From Rebecca billardiae RCC1528 (taxonomy: Eukaryota > Haptophyta), in the NCBI GenBank assembly GCA_965240325.2, contig OZ251227.1:2604001-2668000 (forward strand): a stretch of DNA of 64,000 nucleotides, in the 5' to 3' direction. The notes under the pieces are model-generated. The model was given only the letters and a program-made list of their open reading frames with translations, had not been told where the DNA came from and made no database searches. Of the stretch, positions 1-12,800 are shown piece after piece. Made by a program: the position numbers and the translations under genes. The first letter of the stretch is position 1. Each line of letters opens with the position of its first letter.

Positions 1-3000
1 TGAGCGCGAGCCCGCGCGCGTTCACCGCCCAGCCCGCGAAGGCGCGGTGCTGCGAGCGCTTCGACCAGCGGCCGAGAGCGACGTCCAGCGTGCCGCGCGC
101 CGCGGCGCTCCGCCGGTGGTCGTCGCGCCACGCGTCGAAGAGCCGCGCCTGCGCGCCGTGCACCCAGCTGCGCGCCGCGTGCCGTGCGAGGGCGCGCTCG
201 CGCGCGCGCGCCGCCCAGCCGTCGAACGCGGCGTGCTGCGCGCGCAGCGTCCACCGGCCGAGTGACGCGCCGAGCGACGCGCGCGCCTCGCCCAGCGCGC
301 GCGCGCCGAGCGCCCACGCGCGGAAGAGCCGCGCGCTCTCGCCGTGCAGGAACGTGCGCGCGCCGCGCAGCAGCAGCGCGCGCGACGCCGCCTCCGCGTC
401 CCAGCTGCGCCACGACGCGCGCAGCGAGCGCTGCGACCAGTGCGCCACCGTCGCGCCCAGCGTCGCGCGCATCGCCTCCCTCGCGCGGTGGTCGTCGCGC
501 CACGCGTCGAAGAGCCGCGCCTGCGCGCCGTGCGTGAACGCGCGCACGGCGTGCCGCACGAGCCCGCGCTCGCGCGCGTTCTCCGCCCAGCCGCCAAACG
601 CTGCGCGCAGCGTGCGCTGCGACCACCGCCCGGCGGCGGGCTCGAGCAGCGACAGCGCCTCGCGCAGCGCGCGCGCCCAGTCGGACCAGCCGAGGAACGC
701 GCGAGCCAGGCCGCCCTTCATCGCGACCACGAGGGCGCGCCGCTGCAACTCGCGCGCGCGCACCTCGGCCGCCCACAGGGACCACGTCGCCAGCAGCGAC
801 CCCGCCGCCCAGCGCTCGACAGAGGAGTCGAGCGTGCGCAGCGCGGAGGCGCGCGCCGCGCTGAACTCCATCCAGCACGAGAGCGCGCGCGCGAGCGCGC
901 CGCCCATGAAGCGGCGCACGCCAGAGCGCAGCAGCTGCGCGCGCGATGCGGCCTCGTCCCACGAGCGCCACGCCTTGTGCACCGAGGCCAGCTCCCAGCG
1001 CACCATCACCACGGCCGCGCGCTCGAGCACGGACAGCTGCGCCACCGCCGTCCGCTTCCACGACGCGAACGCAAAGCCCACGCCCGTGACGGGGCCCTCC
1101 ACGAGCGCGGTGGCGGCGAACATGAGCTGCGCGCGCTGCGTCGCGAACACAGTCCACGCGCGCCACGCACGGCCCTGCGCCATCGAGGCGAACGCGCGCG
1201 CCGGCGCGGCGAGCAGCTCGCGCGCGCGCGCCAGCTCGGCCACGCCCGCGCGCCACACGTCAAAGAGCCGCGCCTGCGCGCCGTGCACCCAGTCGCGCGC
1301 CGAGCGGCGCAGCAGCGCGCGCCCGTGCGCGTTGTCCGCCCAGCCCGCAAACGCGAACGACTGCGAGCGCTTCGACCAGCGGCCGAGCGCCGTGCCCAGC
1401 GTGCCGCGAGCGTCGCGCACCGCGCGCGCGCCGGATACCCAGCGGTGGTACAGCCGCGCCGACTCGCCGTGCACCAACGCCTGCGCGGAACGACGCGCGA
1501 GCGCGCGCTCGCGCGCGCGCGCCGCCCAGCCGTCGAACGCGGCGTGCTGCGCGCGCAGCGTCCACCGGCCGAGCGACACGCCGAGCGACGTGCGCGCCTC
1601 GCCCAGCGCGCGCGCGCCGAGCGCCCACGCGCGGAAGAGCCGCGCGCTCTCGCCGTGCAGGAACGTGCGCGCGCCGCGCAGCAGCAGCGCGCGCGACGCC
1701 GCCTCCGCGTCCCAGCTGCGCCATGATGCGCGCAGCGAGCGCTGCGACCAGTGCGCCACCGTCGCGCCCAGCGTCGCGCGCATCGCCACCTTCGCGCGGT
1801 GGTCGTCGCGCCACGCGTCGAAGAGCCGCGCCTGCGCGCCGTGCGTGAACGTGCGTACGGCGCGCCGCACGAGCCCGCGCTCACGCGCGTTCTCCGCCCA
1901 GCCGCCAAACGCGGCGTGCAGCGTGCGCTGCGACCACCGACCCGCCGCCGGCTCGAGCAGCGACAGCGCGTCGCGCAGCGCGCGCGCCCAGTCGGACCAG
2001 CCGAGGAACGCGCGAGCCAGGCCGCCCTTCATCGCGACCACGAGGGCGCGCCGCTGCAACTCGCGCGCGCGCACCTCGGCCGCCCACAGGGACCACGTCG
2101 CCAGCAGCGACCCCGCCGCCCAGCGCTCGACAGAGGAGTCGAGCGTGCGCAGCGCGGAGGCGCGCGCGGATGAAAACTCCGTCCAGCACGAGAGCGCGCG
2201 CGCGAGCGCGCCGCCCATGAAGCGGCGCACGCCAGAGCGCAGCAGCTGCGCGCGCGACGCGGCCTCGTCCCACGAGCGCCACGCCTTGTGCACCGACGCC
2301 AGCTCCCAGCGCACCATCACCACGGCCGCGCGCTCGAGCACGGACAGCTGCGCCACCGCCGTCCGCTTCCACGACGCGAACGCAAAGCCCACGCCGGTGA
2401 CGGGGCCCTCCACGAGCGCGGTGGCGGCGAACATGAGCTGCGCGCGCTGCGTCGCGAACACAGTCCACGCGCGCCACGCGCGGCCCTGCGCCATCGAGGC
2501 GAACGCGCGCGCCGGCGCGGCGAGCAGCTCTCGCGCGCGCGCCAGCTCGGCCACGCCCGCGCGCCACACGTCAAAGAGCCGCGCCTGCGCGCCGTGCACC
2601 CAGTCGCGCGCGGTGCGGCGGATGAGCGCGAGCCCGCGCGCGTTGTCCGCCCAGCCCGCGAAGGCGCGGTGCTGCGAGCGCTTCGACCAGCGGCCGAGCG
2701 CGACGTCCAGCGTGCCGCGCGCGGCGGCGCGCCGCCGGTGGTCGTCGCACCACGCGTCGAAGAGTCGCGCCTGCGCGCCGTGCACCCAGCTGCGCGCCGC
2801 GTGCCGTGCGAGGGCGCGCTCGCGCGCGCGCGCCGCCCAGCCGCCAAACGCGGCGTGCTGCGCGCGCAGCGTCCACCGGCCGAGTGACGCGCCGAGCGAC
2901 GCGCGCGCCTCGCCCAGCGCGCGCGCGCCGAGCGCCCACGCGCGGAAGAGCCGCGCGCTCTCGCCGTGCAGGAACGTGCGCGCGCCGCGCAGCAGCAGCG

Positions 3001-6000
3001 CGCGCGACGCCGCCTCCGCGTCCCAGCTGCGCCACGACGCGCGCAGCGAGCGCTGCGACCAGTGCGCCACCGTCGCGCCCAGCGTCGCGCGCATCGCCTC
3101 CCTCGCGCGGTGGTCGTCGCGCCACGCGTCGAAGAGCCGCGCCTGCGCGCCGTGCGTGAACGCGCGCACGGCGTGCCGCACGAGCCCGCGCTCGCGCGCG
3201 TTCTCCGCCCAGCCGCCAAACGCTGCGTGCAGCGTGCGCTGCGACCACCGCCCGGCGGCGGGCTCGAGCAGCGACAGCGCCTCGCGCAGCGCGCGCGCCC
3301 AGTCGGACCAGCCGAGGAACGCGCGAGCCAGGCCGCCCTTCATCGCGACCACGAGGGCGCGCCGCTGCAACTCGCGCGCGCGCACCTCGGCCGCCCACAG
3401 GGACCACGTCGCCAGCAGCGACCCCGCCGCCCAGCGCTCGACAGAGGAGTCGAGCGTGCGCAGCGCGGAGGCGCGCGCCGCGCTGAACTCCATCCAGCAC
3501 GAGAGCGCGCGCGCGAGCGCGCCGCCCATGAAGCGGCGCACGCCAGAGCGCAGCAGTTGCGCGCGGGATGCGGCCTCGTCCCACGAGCGCCACGCCTTGT
3601 GCACCGAGGCCAGCTCCCAGCGCACCATCACCACGGCCGCACGCTCGAGCACGGACAGCTGCGCCACCGCCGTCCGCTTCCACGACGCGAACGCAAAGCC
3701 CACGCCCGTGACGGGGCCCTCCACGAGCGCGGTGGCGGCGAACATGAGCTGCGCGCGCTGCGTCGCGAACACAGTCCACGCGCGCCACGCGCGGCCCTGC
3801 GCCATCGAGGCGAACGCGCGCGCCGGCGCGGCGAGCAGCTCTCGCGCGCGCGCCAGCTCGGCCACGCCCGCGCGCCACACGTCAAAGAGCCGCGCCTGCG
3901 CGCCGTGCACCCAGTCGCGCGCGGAGCGGCGCAGCAGCGAGATGCCGCGCGCGTTCGCCGCCCAGCCCGCAAACGCGAACGACTGCGAGCGCGAAGTCCA
4001 CTTGTGCACCGCCGTGCCCAGCGTGCCGCGAGCGTCGCGCACCGCGCGCGCGCCGGACACCCAGCGGTGGTACAGCCGCGCCGACTCGCCGTGCACAAAC
4101 GCCTGCGCGGAACGACGCGCGAGCGCGCGCTCGCGCGCGCGCGCCGCCCAGCCGTCGAACGCGGCGTGCTGCGAGCGCAGCGTCCACCGGCCGAGCGACA
4201 CGCCGAGCGACGCGCGCATGGCGCCCAGCGCGCGCGCGCCGAGCGCCCACGCGCGGAAGAGCCGCGCGCTCTCGCCGTGCAGGAACGTGCGCGCGCCGCG
4301 CAGCAGCAGCGCGCGCGACGCCGCCTCCGCGTCCCAGCTGCGCCACGACGCGCGCAGCGAGCGCTGCGACCAGTGCACCACCGTCGCGCCCAGCGTCGCG
4401 CGCATCGCCTCCTTCGCGCGGTGGTCGTCGCGCCACGCGTCGAAGAGCCGCGCCTGCGCGCCGTGCGTGAACGTGCGCACGGCGCGCCGCACGAGCCCGC
4501 GCTCGCGCGCGTTCTCCGCCCAGCCGCCAAACGCGGCGTGCAGCGCGCGCTGCGACCACCGACCCGCGGCGGGCTCGAGCAGCGACAGCGCCTCGCGCAG
4601 CGCGCGCGCCCAGTCGGACCAGCCGAAGAACGCGCGGCCCAACCCGCCCTTCATCGCGACCACGAGGGCGCGCCGCCGCAGGAAGAGCGAGCGCGTCTCG
4701 TCGAGCCAGAGCAGCCACGTCGACAGCAGCGTCTGCATCGCCCAGCGCTCGACCGACGCGTCGAGCGACTGCAGCGCGGAGGCGCGCGCGGATGCAAACT
4801 CCATCCAGCACGAGAGCGCGCGCGAAAGCGCGCCGCCGATGAAGCGGCTCACGCCCGCGCGCAGCAGCTGCGCGCGCGACGCCGCCTCCTCCCACGAGCG
4901 CCACGCCTTGTGCACGAGCGCGCGCTCCCAGCGCGCGAGCACCGCGGACGCGCGCTCGAGCACCGAGCGCCGCACGCCACGCGCGCGCCGCAGGGCCTCG
5001 AACGCGCCGCCCACGCCGGCGACGGGGCCCTCGACGAGCGCCACGGCGCCAGCGCGCAGCCGGGCGCGCTGGTACGCGAAGAGGCCCCACGCGCGCCACG
5101 CGCGGCCCTGCGACATGGTCGCGAAGGCGCGGGCGGGCGCGGCGAGCAGCATGCGCGCGCGCGCCAGCTCGGCCACATCCGCGCGCCACACGTCGAAGAG
5201 CCGCGCCTGCGCGCCGTGCGCCCAGTCGCGCGCCGAGCGGCGCAGCAGCCACAGCCCGCGCGCATTGTCCGCCCAGCCCGCCAGCGCAAAGTGCAGCGAG
5301 CGCTTCGACCAGCGGCCGAGGGCCACGTCCAGCGTGCCGCGCGCGGCGACGCGCCGCCGGTGGTCGTCGCGCCACGCGTCGAAGAGCCGCGCCTGCGCGC
5401 CGTGCACCCAGCTGCGCGCCGCGTGCCGCGTGAGCGCGCGCTCGCGCGCGCGTGCCGCCCAGCCGTCGAACGCGGCGGCCTGCGAGCGCAGCGCCCACCG
5501 GCCAAGCGACACGCCCAGCGATGCGCGCGCCTCGCCCAGCACGCGCGCGCCGAGCGCCCACGCGCGGAAGAGCCGCGCGCTCTCGCCGTGCAGGAACGTG
5601 CGCGCGCCGCGCAGCAGCAGCGCGCGCGACGCTGCCTCCGCGTCCCAGCTGCGCCACGACGCGCGCAGCGAGCGCTGCGACCAGTGCGCCACCGTCGCGC
5701 CCAGCGTCAGGCGCATCGCCTCCCTCGCGCGGTGGTCGTCGCGCCACGCGTCGAAGAGCCGCGCCTGCGCGCCGTGCACCCAGCTGCGCGCCGCGCGCCG
5801 CACGAGCCCGCGCTCGCGCGCGTTCTCCGCCCAGCCGCCAAACGCGGCGTGCAGCGCGCGCTGCGACCACCGACCCGCGGCGGGCTCGAGCAGCGACAGC
5901 GCCTCGCGCAGCGCGCGCGCCCAGTCGGACCAGCCGAGGAACGCGCGAGCCAGGCCGCCCTTCATCGCGACCACGAGGGCGCGCCGCTGCAATTCGCGCG

Positions 6001-9000
6001 CGCGCACCTCGGCCGCCCACAGGGACCACGTCGCCAGCAGCGACCCCGCCGCCCAGCGCTCGACAGAGGAGTCGAGCGTGCGCAGCGCGGAGGCGCGCGC
6101 CGCGCTGAACTCCATCCAGCACGAGAGCGCGCGCGCGAGCGCGCCGCCCATGAAGCGGCGCACGCCAGAGCGCAGCAGTTGCGCGCGGGATGCGGCCTCG
6201 TCCCACGAGCGCCACGCCTTGTGCACCGAGGCCAGCTCCCAGCGCACCATCACCACGGCCGCACGCTCGAGCACGGACAGCTGCGCCACCGCCGTCCGCT
6301 TCCACGACGCGAACGCAAAGCCCACTCCCGTGACGGGGCCCTCGGCGAGCGCGGTGGCGGCGGACATGAGCTGCGCGCGCTGCGTCGCGAACACAGTCCA
6401 CGCGCGCCACGCGCGGCCCTGCGCCATCGAGGCGAACGCGCGCGCCGGCGCGGCGAGCAGCTCGCGCGCGCGCGCCAGCTCGGCCACGCCCGCGCGCCAC
6501 ACGTCAAAGAGCCGCGCCTGCGCGCCGTGCACCCAGTCGCGCGCCGAGCGGCGGATGAGCGCGAGCCCGTGCGCGTTGTCCGCCCAGCCCGCGAAGGCGC
6601 GGTGCTGCGAGCGCTTCGACCAGCGGCCGAGCGCGACGTCCAGCGTGCCGCGCGCGGCGGCGCGCCGCCGGTGGTCGTCGCGCCACGCGTCGAAGAGCCG
6701 CGCCTGCGCACCGTGCACCCAGCTGCGCGCCGCGTGCCGCGTGAGCGCGCGCTCGCGCGCGCGCGCCGCCCAGCCGTCGAACGCGGCGTGCTGTGCACGC
6801 AGCGTCCACCGGCCGACCGACGCGCCGAGCGACGCGCGCGCCTCGCCCAGCGCGCGCGCGCCGAGCGCCCACGCGCGGAAGAGCCGCGCGCTCTCGCCGT
6901 GTAGGAACGTGCGCGCGCCGCGCAGCAGCAGCGCGCGCGACGCCGCCTCCGCGTCCCAGCTGCGCCACGACGCGCGCAGCGAGCGCTGCGACCAGTGCGC
7001 CACCGTCGCGCCCAGCGTCGCGCGCATCGCCTCCCTCGCGCGGTGGTCGTCGCGCCACGCGTCGAAGAGCCGCGCCTGCGCGCCGTACGTGAACGTGCGC
7101 ACGGCGCGCCGCACGAGCCCGCGCTCGCGCGCGTTCTCCGCCCAGCCGCCAAACGCGGCGTGCAGCGCGCGCTGCGACCACCGACCCGCGGCGGGCTCGA
7201 GCAGAGCGAGCGCGTCGCGCAGCGCGCGCGCCCAGTCGGACCAGCCGAGGAACGCGCGAGCCAGGCCGCCCTTCATCGCGACCACGAGGGCGCGCCGCTG
7301 CAACTCGCGCGCGCGCACCTCGGACGCCCACAGGGACCACGTCGCCAGCAGCGACCCCGCCGCCCAGCGCTCGACAGAGGAGTCGAGCGTGCGCAGCGCG
7401 GAGGCGCGCGCGGATGCAAACTCCATCCAGCACGAGAGCGCGCGCGAGAGCGCGCCGCCGATGAAGCGGCTCACGCCCGCGCGCAGCAGCTGCGCGCGCG
7501 ACGCCGCCTCCTCCCACGAGCGCCACGCCTTGTGCACGAGCGCGCGCTCCCAGCGCGCGAGCACCGCGGACGCGCGCTCGAGCACCGAGCGCCGCACGCC
7601 ACGAGCGCGCCGCAGGGCCTCGAACGCGCCGCCCACGCCGGCGACGGGGCCCTCGACGAGCGCCACGGTGCCAGCGCGCAGCCGGGCGCGCTGGTACGCG
7701 AAGAGGCCCCACGCGCGCCACGCGCGGCCCTGCGACATGGTCGCGAAGGCGCGGGCGGGCGCGGCGAGCAGCATGCGCGCGCGCGCCAGCTCGGCCACAT
7801 CCGCGCGCCACACGTCGAAGAGCCGCGCCTGCGCGCCGTGCGCCCAGTCGCGCGCCGAGCGGCGCAGCAGCCACAGCCCGCGCGCATTGTCCGCCCAGCC
7901 CGCGAGCGCAAAGTGCAGCGAGCGCTTCGACCAGCGGCGGAGAGCCACGTCCAGCGTGCCGCGCGCGACGGCGCGCCGCCGGTGGTCGTCGCGCCACGTG
8001 TCGAAGAGCCGCGCCTGCGCGCCGTGCACCCAGCTGCGCGCCGCGTGCCGCGTGAGCGCGCGCTCGCGCGCGCGCGCCGCCCAGCCGTCGAACGCGGCGT
8101 GCTGCGAGCGCAGCGCCCACCGGCCGAGCGACGTGCCCAGCGACGCGCGCATGTCGCCCAGCGCGCGCGCGCCGAGCGCCCACGCGCGGAAGAGCCGCGC
8201 GCTCTCGCCGTGCAGGAACGTGCGCGCGCCGCGCAGCAGCAGCGCGCGCGACGCCGCCTCCGCGTCCCAGCTGCGCCACGACGCGCGCAGCGAGCGCTGC
8301 GACCAGTGCGCCACCGTCGCGCCCAGCGTCGCGCGCATCGCCTCCCTCGCGCGGTGGTCGTCGCGCCACGCGTCGAAGAGCCGCGCCTGCGCGCCATGCA
8401 CCCAGCTGCGCGCCGCGCGCCGCACGAGCCCGCGCTCGCGCGCGTTCTCCGCCCAGCCGCCAAACGCGGCGTGCAGCGCGCGCTGCGACCACCGACCCGC
8501 GGCGGGCTCGAGCAGCGACAGCGCCTCGCGCAGCGCGCGCGCCCAGTCGGACCAGCCGAGGAACGCGCGAGCCAGGCCGCCCTTCATCGCGACCACGAGG
8601 GCGCGCCGCTGCAACTCGCGCGCGCGCACCTCGGCCGCCCACACGGACCACGTCGCCAGCAGCGACCCCGCCGCCCAGCGCTCGACAGAGGAGTCGAGCG
8701 TGCGCAGCGCGGAGGCGCGCGCCGCGCTGAACTCCGTCCAGCACGAGAGCGCGCGCACGAGCGCGCCGCCGATGAAGCGGCGCACGCCAGAGCGCAGCAG
8801 CTGCGCGCGCGACGCGGCCTCGTCCCACGAGCGCCACGCCTTGTGCACCGAGGCCAGCTCCCAGCGCACCATCACCACGGCCGCGCGCTCGAGCACGGAC
8901 AGCTGCGCCATCGCCGTCCGCTTCCACGACGCGAACGCAAAGCCCACGCCCGTGACGGGGCCCTCGGCGAGCGCGGTGGCGGCGGACATGAGCTGCGCGC

Positions 9001-9870
9001 GCTGCATCGCGAACACAGTCCACGCGCGCCACGCGCGGCCCTGCGCCATCGAGGCGAACGCGCGCGCCGGCGCGGCGAGCAGCTCTCGCGCGCGCGCCAG
9101 CTCGGCCACGCCCGTGCGCCACACGTCAAAGAGCCGCGCCTGCGCGCCGTGCACCCAGTCGCGCGCCGAGCGGCGGATGAGCGCGAGCCCGTGCGCGTTG
9201 TCCGCCCAGCCCGCGAAGGCGCGGTGCTGCGAGCGCTTCGACCAGCGGCCGAGGGCCACGTCCAGCGTGCCGCGCGCGGCGGCGCGCCGCCGGTGGTCGT
9301 CGCGCCACGTGTCGAAGAGCCGCGCCTGCGCGCCGTGCACCCAGCTTCGGGCCGCATTCCGCGTGAGTGCGCGCTCGCGCGCGCGCGCCGCCCAGCCGTC
9401 GAACGCGGCATGCTGCGAGCGCAGCGCCCACCGGCCGACCGACGCGCCGAGCGACGCGCGCATGTCGCCCAGCGCGCGCGCGCCGAGCGCCCACGCGCGG
9501 AAGAGCCGCGCGCTCTCGCCGTGCAGGAACGTGCGCGCGCCGCGCAGCAGCAGCGCGCGCGACGCTGCCTCCGCGTCCCAGCTGCGCCACGACGCGCGCA
9601 GCGAGCGCTGCGACCAGTGCGCCACCGTCGCGCCCAGCGTCGCGCGCATCGCCTCCCTCGCGCGGTGGTCGTCGCGCCACGCGTCGAAGAGCCGCGCCTG
9701 CGCGCCGTGCGTGAACGTGCGCACGGCGCGCCGCACGAGCCCGCGCTCGCGCGCGTTCTCCGCCCAGCCGCCAAACGCGGCGTGCAGCGCGCGCTGCGAC
9801 CACCGACCCGCGGCGGGCTCGAGCAGCGACAGCGCCTCGCGCAGCGCGCGCGCCCAGTCGGACCAGCGGT
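1..9870 (-). repeat. Tandem array of 1,311-bp (437-residue) coding units arranged as 2,622-bp dimers
   Basis: The same landmarks recur every 1,311 bp: one out-of-frame landmark recurs at 597, 1,908, 3,219, 4,530, 7,152 and 8,463. About 7.5 units are present and the array leaves the window on the left. The period is exactly 437 codons, so the giant reading frame is kept. One translated unit carries 14 Trp-bearing motifs, about 31 residues each. Alternate units differ: one form near 843, 3,465, 6,087 and 8,709, the other near 2,152, 4,774 and 7,396, which makes a dimeric higher-order repeat of 2,622 bp. The right boundary is where similarity stops, near 9,870. Confidence 0.9.
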
Positions 9871-12800
9871 GGTAGAGCCGCGCGGAGGCGCCGAAGGCGA
9901 AGGCCTGCGCCGCGCGCCGGCGCAGCCCGCGCGAGCGCGCGCCGGCCGCCCAGCTGCCAAAGGCGCCGGCGACGGCCGCGCTCACCCAGCGGCGCAGCGA
10001 CGCGTCGAGCGCGGCGCGCGCCGCGTGCGCCGCGGCCGCGTGGCCGCGCCAGCTGTCGAACGCGTGCGCCGCGCTGCCGGCGCGCCAGCGGCGCAGCCCG
10101 CGGCTCAGGCTGGCTCGGAGCACGCTGTGCTCCGCCCAGCCGCGCCACGACGCGCGGCGCGCGCGGTCGCCCCACATCTCGAGCGCGCCGCCGAGCGCCT
10201 CGCGCGCGGCGCCCGCGCGAGCGGCCGCGCCCTCCCACGCGCGCAGCGCGCGCGCGGCCGCGGCGTGCACCCAGCGCCGCGCGGCCGCGTGGAGGAAGGC
10301 GCCGGCGCGGCCGTGCGCGTGCAGCTTGCCGAGCGCGCGCGCGGCGCCGGCGAGCCGCCAGTGCCGCGCCGCGGCGAAGAGCCGGCGGTGCTCGCGCGAG
10401 ACCGCCGCCCAGGCGCGCCACACGCCGCGCGCGCGCACGTCGACGGCCGCGTTGACCACGTCGAGCGCGCGCGCGAACGCGCGCGCGCGCACGCGCCAGT
10501 GGCGCCACGAGCGCTGCACGGCGTCGACGACGCGCGCCGCGTCGAAGGCGCGCGCCGCCTCGCCGAGCGCGCGCGTCGGCGGCGCGCCGAGCAGCGCGCG
10601 CAGCGCGCGCGACGCGGCGGACGCGGCGGCGTGCGCGCGCGTGGTCGCGCGCGCCGCGCGGCGCACGCGCGCGAGCGCGGCGCCGTCGCGCCACGCGCCG
10701 AGCGCGCGGCCCGCCTGCGACGCGCCGCGGTGCGAGCGGACGAGCAGCGTGCGCGCGCGGTCGAGCGCGCGCAGCTCGAGCGCGTCGCGCCAGATGCGCA
10801 GCGCGGCGTGCACGCGCGCGACCGCGGCGCGCGCCTCGTCGGCGCGCGCGCCGCGCGCCGCGGCCGCGGCCGCGCGCCACGCGCCGAGCGCGCCGAGCGC
10901 GCCGCGCAGGCCCCAGAGTGCGGCGGCGTGCGCGAGCTGCGCGGCGCCGAGCGCGCGCAGCCGCGCGAAGCCGGCCCACGTGCGCAGCGCGCGCGCCGCG
11001 CCGCGGCCGAGCAGCGCGCGCGCCGCGCCGCGGCCGAGCTCCGCCGCGAGCGCGCGCGGCGCCCACGCGCGCCACGCGCGCGCGAGCGACGCGCGCGCCC
11101 ACGCGCGCAGCGCCTCGCCGAGCACGGCGCGCACGTCGTCCGACGCGCGGAGCGCGGCGCGCCAGCCGCGCAGCGCGCGCGCGGCGGCGGCGAGCGCCCA
11201 CGCGAGCAGCGCGCCGCGCAGCAGCTCGGACTCGGCGGCGCGCTCGAGCCAGCGCGCGAGCGCCGCGCGCGGCGCGCGCGACGCCCACGCATGCAGCGCG
11301 GCGGCGAGCGCGGCCTCCGCGCCGAGCGCCGCGCTCACGGCGCGCGTCCACGCGATGAAGCCGCGCGCGAGCCGGCCGCCCGCGAGCCGGCCGAGCGCGA
11401 CGCGGCCGAGCGTGCGGCCGCGCGCGCGGTGGTCCCACGCGAGCCACGCGCGCCGCGCCGCGCGCGCGCCGAGCGCGCCGCGCAGCGCGGCCGCGGGCTC
11501 GCGCAGCGCGGCGCGCGGCGCGGCGCCGTCCGCCCACGCGCCGAGCGCGGCGCGCAGCGCGGCCGCGGCCGAGCGGCCGAGCAGCTGCGCCGCCGCGCCG
11601 CGCAGCGCGTGCTGCGCCGCGGCCTCGGCGCGCCAGCCCGCCCACGAGCGCCAGAGCGCGCGCTGCGTCCAGTGCGCGAGCGGCGCGGCGAGCGCCGCGA
11701 GCGCCGCGGCGCGCCGCCGGTGGTCGTCGCGCCACGCGTCGAAAAGCCGCGCCTGCGCGCCGTGCACCCAGCTGCGCGCCGCGCGCCGTGCGAGGGCGCG
11801 CTCGCGCGCGGCCGCCGCCCAGCCGCCAAACGCGGCGTGCTGCGAGCGCATCGTCCAGCGCGCGAGCGCGCGCGCGGCGCGCGCGCGCGCGAGGCGCGCG
11901 CCCGCCGCGGCGTCCGCCCACGCGTGGTACAGCCGCGCGCTCTCGCCGTGCGCAAACGCCTGCGCCGCGCGCCGCTGCAGCGCGCGCGCGCGCGCGCCGT
12001 CGGCCCAGCCGCGCCACGCGGCGCGCAGCGTGCGCTGACTCCAGTGCGCGAGCGGCGAGGCGAGCACGCGCGCGGCGTGGCGCGCGGCGGCGGCCGACGC
12101 GCGCCAGACGTCGAGCAGCCGCCCGAGCGCGCCGTGCACCCAGTCGCGCGCCGAGCGGCGCAGCAGCGCGCGCCCGCGCGCGTTCTCCGCCCAGCCGCCG
12201 AGCGCGAACGCCTGCGAGCGCAGCGTCCAGCGGCCGAGCGCGGCGTCGAGCGCCGCGCGCGCGCCGCGCACGAGCTTCGCGCCCGCGGCCCAGCGGTGGT
12301 AGAGCCGCGCGGACTCGCCAAAGGCGAACGCCTGGCCTGCGCGCCGCTTGAGGCCGCGCTCGCGAGCGCTCTCCGCCCAGCCGCCGAACGCCGCCGCCTG
12401 CGCGCGCATCGACCAGCGGCCGAGCGACGCGCCGAGCGCCGCGCGCGCGGCGCCGCGCGCGGCCGCGCCCTCGGCCCAGCGGCGAAGCGCGAGCCCGCAC
12501 GCGCCGCCGTGCCACAGCGCGGCGCTCGCGCGCGCGAGCGCGACGAGCGCGGCGCGCTCGGCCCACGCGCGCCACGCGCGGTGCACCGCGGCGTGCTCCC
12601 AGCGCACCACGACCGCGGCGGCGCGACCCAGAACGTCGAGCCGCGCGCGCGTGCTCGCCGCCCAGCCGTCGAACGCGGCCGCGGCCGGGCCGGCGACGAG
12701 CGCGCGCGCGCCCGCGCGCAGCCGGCGGCGGTCGTCGGCGTGCGCGCGCCACGCGCGCCACGCGCGGCCGTGCGCGGCGCGCGCCCAGCGGCCGAGCGCG

